Part shown: piece by piece, positions 1 to 8,340 of the stretch
Numbering within the stretch: the first letter of the stretch is position 1
Layout: each line of letters opens with the position of its first letter
Assembly (NCBI GenBank): GCA_937944855.1
Contig: CALFAY010000013.1
Location: 80,412 to 144,411 of the forward strand
Reading direction: 5' to 3'
DNA from: an uncultured Planctomycetota bacterium
GTDB taxonomy: Bacteria > Planctomycetota > Planctomycetia > Gemmatales > HRBIN36
Length of the DNA stretch: 64,000 nt
Notes under the pieces: model-generated
What the model saw: the letters and a program-made list of their open reading frames with translations, nothing else
What the model was told of the DNA's origin: nothing
Database searches by the model: none
Position numbers and translations under genes: made by a program

Positions 1-2
1 AA

Positions 3-2672
3 CGGGTCGTGCCGCCGGAAGCTCGGCAGCACTGGTCGCTTCAGCCGTTGCGAGACGTGCAGCCGCCCAAGAACGTCGCCAACCACCCGTGGGTTCGTAA
101 CCCCATCGACCAATTCATTCTCGATCGCCTCCAGCAAGCCGGCATCGAGCCGAATCCCCTGGCCGACCGACGTCGGCTCATCCGCCAGGCCTATTTCGGC
201 CTGCTCGGTCTGCCGCCGAGTCCGGAGGACGTCGAAGCCTTCGTCAACGATCCCGCTCCCGATGCCTACGAGAGACTGCTGGACCGCCTGCTGGCCAGTC
301 AACATTATGGCGAGCGCTGGGCGAGGCATTGGCTGGACGTGGCCCGCTTCGCCGAGAGCCACGGCTTCGAGCACGACTACGACCGGCCGACGGCGTATCA
401 CTACCGCGATTTCGTCATTCAGGCGCTCAACGACGATTTGCCCTACGACGTGTTCGTGCGCTGGCAAATTGCCGGGGACGAACTGGCCCCCAACAACAAG
501 CTCGCCCTCATGGCCACCGGATTTCTCGCCGCCGGGGTCCACAGCACGCAGATCACCAAGAACGAGGTCGAGAAGCATCGTTACGACGAACTGGACGACA
601 TGCTGGCGACGACCGGCTCGGCCATGCTCGGCCTGACCCTCGGCTGCGCTCGCTGCCACGACCACAAGTACGATCCCATCCCCCAGCGGGATTACTATCA
701 GATGCTTTCGGCTTTCACGACGACGGTGCGCAGCGAGATTGATCTCGACCTGGATCCGGAGGGCTATCGGCAGGCCAGGGCGAAATTCGATGCCGAGCAC
801 GCTCCGTATCAAGCCGCCGTGGATGCGTTTGTCCGCGATCACTTGCCGAGCCGGTTGGCGGCATGGGAAACCTCGTCGGCGAGCGCGGCATACCGCGAAG
901 GGCAGGTCTGGGTAGTCCTGGAACCCACGGACCTGAAGTCGGAAGGCGGGGCCAAGCTGACGCTGCGGCCGGATGGTTCGGTCTTCGCCGAGGGCAACAA
1001 CGCTCAGTTCGACACCTATTCCGTGACCGCCAAGGCGACGTTGAACGAGATTCGCGGCTTCCGGCTGGAGGTCCTGGCCGATCCAAAACTGCCCAAGGGA
1101 GGACCAGGTCGGGCCGGCAACGGCAATTTCGCTTTGTCCGATCTCCGCGTCGAGGTCCTGTCCGAGATCAGCGGCAACAACGAGAGCAGGCCGGTTGTTC
1201 TGACCCGACCACGGGCCAGCTTCGAGCAGAAGGGGCTGCCGGTGGCTCACATCGTTGACGGGGATGCGAAATCGGCTTGGGCGGTCGATCCGCTGTTCGG
1301 CAAGGACAACGCGGCCGCGGTCGAATGTGGCGAGCCGATCACGGACGCCATCGGCAAGGGCATTCGTTTCACGCTCCATTTCAACAACAACACCGGACAC
1401 AATCTCGGGCGGTTCCGATTGGCCGTCACCTCGGCGGAATACCTCGACCTCAGGGCCGACAGCATTCCCGCGGATGTTCGTCGCATTCTGCTGACCGCTT
1501 CCGAGCAACGGAACGACGCTGAACGACAGAAACTTCTCGCTTGGTACGGGGACCGGGATGCGGAACTGCAACGGCTTCGACAGGCGGCTGCCGAGCATCT
1601 GAAAAAAGCCCCCAAGCCGAAGATCGTCAAAGCGCTGATCTCGACCGAAGGCCTGCCCGCCGTTCGGCTGCATACGCAGGGCGAGGATTTCTTCCCGGAA
1701 ACGTACTTTCTCCGCCGGGGCGATCCGGCCCAGAAGGAGGGCGTCGCTCCGCTGGGCTTTTTGCAGGTGCTGACCCGGACGGACAAACCGGAGGAGCGCT
1801 GGCCCGTGCAGCCGCCCCCGGGTTCGCGCACGTCGTTCCGTCGCAAGGCCCTGGCCGATTGGCTCACCGACGTCGAATGCGGTGCGGGACACCTTCTGGC
1901 GAGGGTCATCGTCAACCGCCTCTGGCAGCACCACATGGGCCGCGGCATCGTCGCCACGGTCAACGACTTCGGCACTCGCGGCGACCCGCCCACGCATCCC
2001 GAACTGCTCGACTGGCTGGCCGCCGAACTGATCCGCAACGGTTGGAAACTCAAGCCGATGCACAAACTCATCATGTCCAGCGCGACCTACATGCAGAGCA
2101 CGGCCCATGATCCGGCCAAGGCGGCCAGGGACCCGGACAATCGGCTGTTGTGGCGGCGGCCCATGCGTCGCCTCGAAGGCGAGATCATCCGTGACGCCAT
2201 GCTCGCCCTCAGTGGTCAGATGGATACTCGCCTGTTTGGTCCGGGAACGCTCGATCCCAACAGCAGACGCCGCAGCATCTATTTCACGGTCAAACGCAGC
2301 CAGCTGATGCCGATGATGGTCGTCTTCGACGCCCCAGAAGCCCTCGTGAGCATCGGTGAGAGGCCGACCACGACCATCGCTCCGCAAGCGCTTCTGTTGA
2401 TGAACAATCCGCAGGTGCGGAATTACGCCCACGGCTTCGCCAGGCGTCTGCTGGCAACCGAGCAAGCCACCTGGAGTGAAGTAGTGCGACAGGGCTACCG
2501 TGCCGCTCTGGGACGAGAGCCGGAGGCCGAAGAGCAGCAAGCGTCCGAAGCCTTCCTGCAACGGCAACTGGAAAGCTATCTGGCTGAGGGTAAGACCCAA
2601 GCCCGACATCTGGCGGTCACGGACTTTTGCCAGGTTCTGTTCTGCATGAATGAGTTCGTGTATGCGGACTGA
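3..2672 (+). CDS. DUF1549/DUF1553 planctomycete protein (5' partial)
   Basis: The reading frame is open to the window edge, so the N-terminus, where these proteins usually carry a cytochrome-c-like PSCyt1 domain, lies outside. The visible part starts with a DUF1549 (PSCyt2) domain (roughly residues 25-230), recognisable from NPIDQFILDRL and GERWARHWLDVARFAES, and containing a heme-type CARCH motif near residue 214. A beta-rich insert follows (about 295-500), then DUF1553 (PSD1, about 615-860) with ARVIVNRLWQHHMGRG and TIAPQALLLMNNP. The family is greatly expanded in planctomycetes, is almost always paired with DUF1501, and is thought to act in the cell envelope; its biochemical role is not established. 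The DUF1501 partner follows after 45 bases, so the two are probably cotranscribed. Family assignment is confident; function is unknown. A GTG at 9 is only an internal start candidate. Confidence 0.9.
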   Translation, partial: RVVPPEARQHWSLQPLRDVQPPKNVANHPWVRNPIDQFILDRLQQAGIEPNPLADRRRLIRQAYFGLLGLPPSPEDVEAFVNDPAPDAYERLLDRLLASQHYGERWARHWLDVARFAESHGFEHDYDRPTAYHYRDFVIQALNDDLPYDVFVRWQIAGDELAPNNKLALMATGFLAAGVHSTQITKNEVEKHRYDELDDMLATTGSAMLGLTLGCARCHDHKYDPIPQRDYYQMLSAFTTTVRSEIDLDLDPEGYRQARAKFDAEHAPYQAAVDAFVRDHLPSRLAAWETSSASAAYREGQVWVVLEPTDLKSEGGAKLTLRPDGSVFAEGNNAQFDTYSVTAKATLNEIRGFRLEVLADPKLPKGGPGRAGNGNFALSDLRVEVLSEISGNNESRPVVLTRPRASFEQKGLPVAHIVDGDAKSAWAVDPLFGKDNAAAVECGEPITDAIGKGIRFTLHFNNNTGHNLGRFRLAVTSAEYLDLRADSIPADVRRILLTASEQRNDAERQKLLAWYGDRDAELQRLRQAAAEHLKKAPKPKIVKALISTEGLPAVRLHTQGEDFFPETYFLRRGDPAQKEGVAPLGFLQVLTRTDKPEERWPVQPPPGSRTSFRRKALADWLTDVECGAGHLLARVIVNRLWQHHMGRGIVATVNDFGTRGDPPTHPELLDWLAAELIRNGWKLKPMHKLIMSSATYMQSTAHDPAKAARDPDNRLLWRRPMRRLEGEIIRDAMLALSGQMDTRLFGPGTLDPNSRRRSIYFTVKRSQLMPMMVVFDAPEALVSIGERPTTTIAPQALLLMNNPQVRNYAHGFARRLLATEQATWSEVVRQGYRAALGREPEAEEQQASEAFLQRQLESYLAEGKTQARHLAVTDFCQVLFCMNEFVYAD

Positions 2673-2717
2673 TTCGAGGTCGGTCACGGCCTTGATTGGC
2701 ATGAGGGGAAAACGCAT

Positions 2718-4184
2718 ATGCCCGACCGTATTCCCGCGTTCTTCGCGCCGCCGTCGCCTGCCTACCCGAGCCGCCGCCAGTTCCTGGCCCGGGCCGGCAA
2801 CGGCTTCGGCCTGATCGCTTTGGCCAGCTTGTTGGAGCAACAAGGGCTTCTGGCGTCGGGAGGCTATCGCAATCCGCTGGCCCCCAAGCCCGGCCATTTC
2901 CCCGCCAAGGCCAAGGCGGTCATCTGGCTGTTCATGAACGGCGGACCAAGCCAGGTCGATACCTGGGATTACAAGCCCGAACTCGCCAAGGTGGACGGCA
3001 AGGACCTGCCCGGCTTCGACAAGCACACTGGCTTTTTCGCCGATCAGGTCGGTCCGCTGATGAAGTCGCCGTTCAAGTTCGAGCGGCACGGGCAGAGCGG
3101 GACCTGGGTGTCAGAACTGTTCCCGCACATGGCCCGGCACGTGGACAAGATGGCCTTCATCTACTCGTGCTGGACCGATTCCAACAACCATTCCCCGGCC
3201 CTGTTCAAGATCAACACCGGCATGAGCCGCATGGGCTTCCCCTGCCTGGGTTCCTGGGTCACCTACGGTCTGGGTACCGAGAGCCAGAACTTGCCCGCGT
3301 TCGTGGTCATGTATGACACTCTGGGCCGCGGCATTCCCAAGGGACACTCGCAGAACTGGGGTGCGGGCTTCCTACCCAGCATTTATCAGGGCACGGCCTT
3401 GAAGCCGCAGGGACAGCCCATTGAAGACCTGGTCCGGCCAGCCGAGATGTCTCCCGTCCAGCAGCGGGCACAATTGGACCTGCTCAATCAGCTCAACCGC
3501 CGTCATGCCGAGCAGAATCCAGCAGAGGCCGACCTGGCCGCCCGCATAGAGTCGTTTGAACTGGCCTACCGCATGCAGATGGCCGCGCCGGAAGCCCTCG
3601 ACGTGGACCGCGAACCGCAACTGGTGCAGCGGCTGTACGGCCTCGACAATCCCAAGTGCAGCCACTTCGCCCGGCAGTGTCTGATTGCCCGCCGGCTGGT
3701 TGAGCGCGGCGTCCGGTTCGTGCAGATCTATAGCGGCGGCATGGAGAATCAGTTGAGTTGGGACGGGCACATCGACATCAAGGGCAATCACAGCGGCTTC
3801 GCTCTGGAAACCGATCAGCCCATCGCCGGCCTGCTCCAGGACCTCGAAACCCGCGGGCTGCTCGATTCGACGCTGGTGATCTGGGGCGGCGAGTTCGGCC
3901 GCCTGCCGGTGTCGCAGAAAGGCGACAAGCCGGGACGCGATCATAACCCGCACGCTTTCACCGTCTGGCTGGCGGGCGGCGGGGTCAAGGGCGGCGTCCA
4001 GCACGGAGCCACTGATGAGATCGGCTTCAAGGCCGCCGTGGACCGCGTCAGCGTCCACGACTTGCACGCTACGATTCTGCATCTGCTCGGCCTGGATCAC
4101 AAACGCCTGACTTATCGCTACAGCGGCCGCGATTTCCGGCTCACCGACGTGCATGGAAACGTGGTAACGAGCATCCTGGCGTAA
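2718..4184 (+). CDS. DUF1501 domain protein with Tat signal
   Basis: A 488-aa protein with a twin-arginine signal (SRRQFLARAGNGFGLIALASLL, starting near residue 18), so it is probably exported folded through Tat. The body is DUF1501, related to the alkaline phosphatase/sulfatase superfamily: MNGGPSQVDTWDYKP near residue 75, GGEFGRLPV and GRDHNPHAF towards the C-terminus. The start ATG has an AGGGG ribosome-binding site about 10 bases upstream. It sits 45 bases after the DUF1549/DUF1553 gene, the usual planctomycete pair, and meets the LptD-like gene tail to tail with only 5 bases between them. The substrate is unknown; a hydrolase acting on sulfated or phosphorylated polymers is a common guess, not shown here. 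Confidence 0.92.
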   Translation: MPDRIPAFFAPPSPAYPSRRQFLARAGNGFGLIALASLLEQQGLLASGGYRNPLAPKPGHFPAKAKAVIWLFMNGGPSQVDTWDYKPELAKVDGKDLPGFDKHTGFFADQVGPLMKSPFKFERHGQSGTWVSELFPHMARHVDKMAFIYSCWTDSNNHSPALFKINTGMSRMGFPCLGSWVTYGLGTESQNLPAFVVMYDTLGRGIPKGHSQNWGAGFLPSIYQGTALKPQGQPIEDLVRPAEMSPVQQRAQLDLLNQLNRRHAEQNPAEADLAARIESFELAYRMQMAAPEALDVDREPQLVQRLYGLDNPKCSHFARQCLIARRLVERGVRFVQIYSGGMENQLSWDGHIDIKGNHSGFALETDQPIAGLLQDLETRGLLDSTLVIWGGEFGRLPVSQKGDKPGRDHNPHAFTVWLAGGGVKGGVQHGATDEIGFKAAVDRVSVHDLHATILHLLGLDHKRLTYRYSGRDFRLTDVHGNVVTSILA

Positions 4185-4188
4185 GCGA

Positions 4189-4204
4189 CTCAGCGTTGGC
4201 TGAG
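4189..4204. terminator. Short hairpin between convergent genes
   Basis: A perfect 6-bp stem (CTCAGC/GCTGAG) with a GTTG loop lies at the junction of the convergent DUF1501 and LptD-like genes. It overlaps the last codons of the LptD-like gene. There is no T-tract on either side, so it is at best a weak bidirectional terminator or an mRNA 3'-end stabiliser. Confidence 0.3.
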
Positions 4205-7200
4205 CAATCCGCCTCCGGCGGTGCCGAGGCCCAACCCGCTGCGCTTGCCCAGGCCGCTGCCGGCCAGCGACGGAATGATCTCGAAGATCACCCCGAAGTT
4301 CTTCTGAAGCGGCTGATAGGTGAAGCCGAAGCTGACCTGGATGTCCGAACCGACCCGCGTCAGCACCAGGGCGTTGCCCAGGTTCTGATTGTCACCAAAG
4401 TCGTAAGTCGTGGTGAAGGCCCCAAACCACTTGTCGTTGAAAGCATAGCGGCTGCTGAGCACCACCGCCGCGGTGCCCACCGGCTCGATGCCCACGAAAC
4501 CGAAATAGAACTGCACCCGTTCCGGTCGGTCGAGGAAAACGCCGAGGTTGAAGTAGCGTGCTCCATCCTCGAACGGATCGACCCAGCCGGTGCTCGTGAT
4601 GGCCGTCCGGTCGCCGATGTTCCAGACGTAATCGTAACGCAGGAACGCGAACGGATGGCCGAAGTTGTCCCGATCCGCCTCCGGAAACCAGGTCGCTTCC
4701 ACGTTGAGCGTCATCCAGTCAAGGATGTGCTCGCGGCCGGGAAAGCCCCGCTTCGTCTGCCACCGCTGCTGCACGCCGAAACGGAGCGAGTGCAGATCGT
4801 CGAGGTTTTCCACGTTCCAGATCAGCCCCCGGCGTAAGGCGTACAGCTGCGGATCGAAGATCGGCGACGAAGCCAACAGCCGTTGGGGGCTTCCGTCGGG
4901 AGCGGTCAGCAGCCGCAAGGCACGCAGATCGCGCCGTGCCTGATCAGTGGCGTCATCGTCCAGCCGATCCAGCGGCACCAGTTCCCGAAAGGCCACGTCG
5001 GACACGAAGTAGCCGTAGTCGGCATGAAACAGGATCTTGTGGGCAATGCCGTTGACATTGAACAAGGCGCTGGCGATGTCCGGATAAACGGCCGTAAAGG
5101 GAATGCCGGCCCGCACGCCGCCGCCTCCGTACAGCCGGGCCGTGCCGTTGTCCTCCGCCAGCGTTTCCGACCAGTAAGAGACATCGAACACGCCATAGGG
5201 GACGACACTGAACGGTCCCAGTTGCAGCGGCAGATCGAGTTCCTGCCATAGATCGAGCCGGGCCAGGTCGATCCGCGGGTTGAGCGGATAGTCGGTCGAA
5301 GGCGGCAGCAGGCGGAAGCGGGCGAATTCATCCGGCACAGGCTGATTGAAAAAGATCGGGTTGATGTCGCTGGTCGGATGGAAGTTGGCCCATCCGGCGC
5401 TGGCATGGACGAAGTACGTCAAGCGGTCGAAGAACGAATGCCCGATCAGGTAGCCGTTCAGTCTCGGCAACCAGGCCGTCTCCGTGACCCACGGCCGGAT
5501 GTGCGGCTGGACGTTGATCGTCCACGCCCAGTCGTCCACCTGCTGTTGCACCCACAGGTAGGTTTCCTGATTCGGATCGTTGTCGAACTCACGCTTGTAA
5601 TACTGCTCGAGGAAGTTGCGGTCGCTCAGGTACGAGACCTGGGCCAAGACGGTGAAATCCTCACCGAGTTCCTGGCGATGCCGGGCGAGGAACCGGCCGC
5701 GCCACGGATCGAGAATGTCGAACGTCCGCGGGCCGCCGAGGATGTCCGTCTCGGCGTTGTCGTAAAGGCCGTAGCCGCGGATCTCGGTGCTGTACGCCCC
5801 CGGAATGCCGAAGAGGCCGACGCCCTTGGTCAGGAACTGCGAGCCGAGGGCCGGTCCGCGTCGGCTGAAATAGTCGGTTTCCAGCGTCCACTTCGTGTTG
5901 GGTGGAGCGGAAGCGCCAACCAGCTGAAAGATGTCCCAGTCGAGCATCAGCCCCACGCCGAAGACGCGGTCGGTGCGGAAGCGGACCTGTTCCAGGGGGC
6001 CGAGCGGATCACGGAGGTCGCCTTCCAGATGCGGCACATAGAAGAACGGCACATCGAAGGCCCGCAGCGTCACGTCGTCGGCGGTGGCCCACAGCTGCGT
6101 CAGCATCGCCGGTTGGCCGGTGATCGGATCCACCAGCGGACGGCCGAACCATCCTCGGGCCGGTACCTTGCGTTCCTCGACCGTCGCCCGTTCCGCCTTG
6201 ACGGTCAGATCGGGATCGGAAGGCAGCCGGCTGGCGTAGAGCAAAGCGTGGTCGGCCTCGAAACGGCCTTCGGCCATCTGACGGATTTCCTTGGCCCGGA
6301 CGTGGATCGTCTCCGGCAGCTTGGGAACGCGGACGGCGATCTCGGCATTGACGAGCAGCGCAACATTGCGCTGCACGTCGTAGAAGACCTCGTCGGCTTT
6401 GAGCATGCGGGTGATCCCGGCGTCGGGACCTTTCAGAGTCGCCTGCCGAATCTCGACATGGCCTTCGAGGTAGATTTCGACCTGCTCCCGCGTCGGCTCG
6501 CCCCGGTCGATGCCCTGCAACAGCCTTTGGCCGTCCAGGCCGCGCGTCCAGATCACCGCCCGATCCGTGCTGATGTCCACCAGGCCGATGCCGAGGATGT
6601 CCTCGATGGTGATCGTCACTCCGCCGGTGACGATGGCCGCCTGTTCGCCGTCGATCTGTCGGAACTCGGTGCGATAGCCGGTCGAAAAACGCGGCGTGAT
6701 CAGGATGCGCCTCGGCCGGTCGGTCGAAAATGGCGTCGGGCCTGGCAGTTCGGAATCGGGTACCGGCTCGGGCCGCTCGAGCTGGGTCGGAATGACTTCG
6801 ACGACGCGCATCTTGCCCGGAGCCGGCAGCGCAACATTCTCTGAAACCGTGGAGGCGGCTTCCATGCGCTGCCGAAGCAGGCTTTGCCGCTCCCTGACCG
6901 CAGCCAGGTACAGTGGGTCGTCGGCTGCCGGAGCAGTGATCCGACGCCGATCCTTCAGTCGAACTTCTTCTGCGGTCAGGAGTTCCAGAAAGGTTCTGTC
7001 TTCCCGGCGACGTCGTCCCAGATCGTCCGTCTGTACGACGTTTTCGCCGTAAAGCATCACCCGGACAGGCTTTTCGCGGCTGGCTTCGCCCAGTTCGACC
7101 CAAGCCGCAGCCCGGTCCATGCTCCAGCGCAACAAACCTTGTTTCACCGTGACCGGACCACGCAACAAAATCACCTGATAGTTGCCCTCGGTCCAGACCA

Positions 7201-7378
7201 CCGACTCGGAGCCGCCCAGCATGATCGGCCGGGTTGGATCGGAGGAAACAACTGCTTGTTGAGCTTGAAGTTGCGCTGCGACAAGGAAGCCGAGCAGCAG
7301 GCCCACGGCCCTGAGCATCGCCAGTCCGCAGTTGACCAAACGGCGTAGACCCACCGCCAAACCCCGGCTGAAGCGCAA
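4190..7378 (-). CDS. lptD: LptD/OstA-like outer-membrane assembly protein
   Basis: A 1062-aa protein with an N-terminal signal peptide (MLRAVGLLLGFLVAAQ, followed by LQAQQ). Residues about 215-400 look like the OstA/LptA beta-jellyroll (repeated strands such as VTGGVTITIEDILGIGLVDI and a stretch describing a cargo-binding domain). The C-terminal 600 residues are aromatic-rich alternating strands typical of a large beta-barrel (FFYVPHLEGDLRDPLGP, GVGLMLDWDIFQLVG). This fits the LptD family, which inserts lipopolysaccharide into the outer leaflet. It is longer than E. coli LptD (784 aa). The longest frame begins with TTG at 7378, directly after AAAGAGG, too close to serve it; GTG 7354 or ATG 7318 are possible true starts and all keep the signal peptide. 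Family confidence is good; the symbol is by homology only. Confidence 0.8.
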   Translation of the reverse strand: MRFSRGLAVGLRRLVNCGLAMLRAVGLLLGFLVAAQLQAQQAVVSSDPTRPIMLGGSESVVWTEGNYQVILLRGPVTVKQGLLRWSMDRAAAWVELGEASREKPVRVMLYGENVVQTDDLGRRRREDRTFLELLTAEEVRLKDRRRITAPAADDPLYLAAVRERQSLLRQRMEAASTVSENVALPAPGKMRVVEVIPTQLERPEPVPDSELPGPTPFSTDRPRRILITPRFSTGYRTEFRQIDGEQAAIVTGGVTITIEDILGIGLVDISTDRAVIWTRGLDGQRLLQGIDRGEPTREQVEIYLEGHVEIRQATLKGPDAGITRMLKADEVFYDVQRNVALLVNAEIAVRVPKLPETIHVRAKEIRQMAEGRFEADHALLYASRLPSDPDLTVKAERATVEERKVPARGWFGRPLVDPITGQPAMLTQLWATADDVTLRAFDVPFFYVPHLEGDLRDPLGPLEQVRFRTDRVFGVGLMLDWDIFQLVGASAPPNTKWTLETDYFSRRGPALGSQFLTKGVGLFGIPGAYSTEIRGYGLYDNAETDILGGPRTFDILDPWRGRFLARHRQELGEDFTVLAQVSYLSDRNFLEQYYKREFDNDPNQETYLWVQQQVDDWAWTINVQPHIRPWVTETAWLPRLNGYLIGHSFFDRLTYFVHASAGWANFHPTSDINPIFFNQPVPDEFARFRLLPPSTDYPLNPRIDLARLDLWQELDLPLQLGPFSVVPYGVFDVSYWSETLAEDNGTARLYGGGGVRAGIPFTAVYPDIASALFNVNGIAHKILFHADYGYFVSDVAFRELVPLDRLDDDATDQARRDLRALRLLTAPDGSPQRLLASSPIFDPQLYALRRGLIWNVENLDDLHSLRFGVQQRWQTKRGFPGREHILDWMTLNVEATWFPEADRDNFGHPFAFLRYDYVWNIGDRTAITSTGWVDPFEDGARYFNLGVFLDRPERVQFYFGFVGIEPVGTAAVVLSSRYAFNDKWFGAFTTTYDFGDNQNLGNALVLTRVGSDIQVSFGFTYQPLQKNFGVIFEIIPSLAGSGLGKRSGLGLGTAGGGLLSQR

Positions 7379-7416
7379 CCTCTTTCGCCATTAACGCCGA
7401 CTTCCAAGGGCGGCGG

Positions 7417-7444
7417 ATGATACGGGGCGAACCTGACCTGTCAA
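7417..7444 (-). promoter_or_regulatory. Sigma70-type promoter for the LptD-like gene
   Basis: Read on the minus strand, a perfect -35 TTGACA (7444-7439) is followed after 16 bases by TATCAT (7422-7417, 5 of 6 consensus). Transcription would start near 7410, about 30 bases before the coding region. This is one of the best promoter matches in the window. Confidence 0.65.
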
Positions 7445-7868
7445 GCCGAGGTCGCAGCAGCGCACGTTCCGCAAGCTGCCTTGTCATAAAGACTTCCTCA
7501 CCGCTCCACGACCGGCTAAGCCGAGGCGAGCTTGCCGCGCAACATTTTCTCACAGCATCCCCTTGAGTTTTTCCACGCAAATCCCAAGGGAAGCGGTCCA
7601 GGCGGCGCAACATCTTCGCCCCGCTCCGTTCTTCCCACGGCGGGGGCCGGTTCTGGCTCCGCGCACCGCATCTGCATCCGGAGACGGCCCGGTACCGAGG
7701 GGCAAAAGAGGGTATTGCATGGCTTATTGTGCATATGTGCATGAACCAGCCGGAAGGTCGGTCGCGAAGCAGCGGGAAGCAGACGGCCCAATCTGCTCAG
7801 TCCGCAGATTCAGCCCAGGCGATACAACCGTTCCTGTCGGAGCAAACTTCTCGTCGGTTCAGACGGGC
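7445..7868. other. Intergenic stretch with no recognised gene
   Basis: About 420 bases between the divergent promoters of the LptD-like gene and the small membrane protein. Short open frames occur on both strands, but none has a convincing ribosome-binding site, a start or a protein-like composition. I see no RNA gene, repeat or terminator here. Confidence 0.5.
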
Positions 7869-7896
7869 TGGACCGTTTCCTTCCGCCGAGTATAAC
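7869..7896 (+). promoter_or_regulatory. Possible promoter for the small membrane protein
   Basis: TGGACC (7869-7874), a 16-base spacer, then TATAAC (7891-7896, 5 of 6 matches to the -10 consensus). It would give a leader of about 90 bases before the ATG at 7993. The -35 box is only a 4 of 6 match. Confidence 0.35.
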
Positions 7897-7992
7897 CTAC
7901 GCTTCTTTCCGAACCCATCGGTCGCCCGTGTGTACGGTCGGCAGCGGCGGTGCTCTCGGGAGGAGCGACACGAAAGGCATGGAGGGGTGGTC

Positions 7993-8337
7993 ATGAAGAA
8001 TCTGCTGGCACTTCTGGCCCTGGTCGTGATCGTCGTCCTGGTCGTCGGCTACTTTCTGAACTGGTACAGCGTTGTCGGCATCGAGAACCAGAGCGGGGGG
8101 CACCGCCTCCAGATCGACGTCAACACGGACAAGATCAAGGCCGACCTGCGGCGGGGCAAAGAGAAGCTCAAGGAGACCTTCGAGGACTTCCAGGACCTCT
8201 CCGAACACGCCAAGACACCGGCCGAGATGCCCGCCTGGCCCAAGACCAACGGCGAGAAGTCGGCCCCCAAAAGCGAGGCACCACCGGATAACACTTCCGA
8301 TCCCGCCAAGCTCAAGATTCCGCCAATTCCGTTCTGA
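7993..8337 (+). CDS. Small single-pass membrane protein, unknown function
   Basis: A 114-aa protein. The ATG at 7993 is preceded by GGAGGGG at a good distance, and the protein then begins with a hydrophobic helix (LLALLALVVIVVLVVGYFL), which is why this start is preferred over in-frame starts further upstream. After the helix comes a short stretch (VVGIENQSGGHRLQIDVNTD), a charged amphipathic segment (KIKADLRRGKEKLKETFEDF, possibly coiled-coil) and a Pro/Lys-rich tail. It is likely a type II single-pass membrane protein with a soluble outer domain. I recognise no family. It converges with the pseudopilin locus, ending 3 bases before the stop of the GspK-like gene. Confidence 0.7.
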   Translation: MKNLLALLALVVIVVLVVGYFLNWYSVVGIENQSGGHRLQIDVNTDKIKADLRRGKEKLKETFEDFQDLSEHAKTPAEMPAWPKTNGEKSAPKSEAPPDNTSDPAKLKIPPIPF

Positions 8338-8340
8338 GAC

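Noticed and set aside
5378..6844. Long open frame antisense to the LptD-like gene
   Set aside because: High GC makes long antisense frames common. Its translation is charged and repetitive with no family likeness, while the opposite strand has a signal peptide, conserved domains and a promoter.
7532..7744. Short open frames between the LptD-like gene and the small membrane protein
   Set aside because: No ribosome-binding site, no start with support and no protein-like composition; they overlap one another in several frames.
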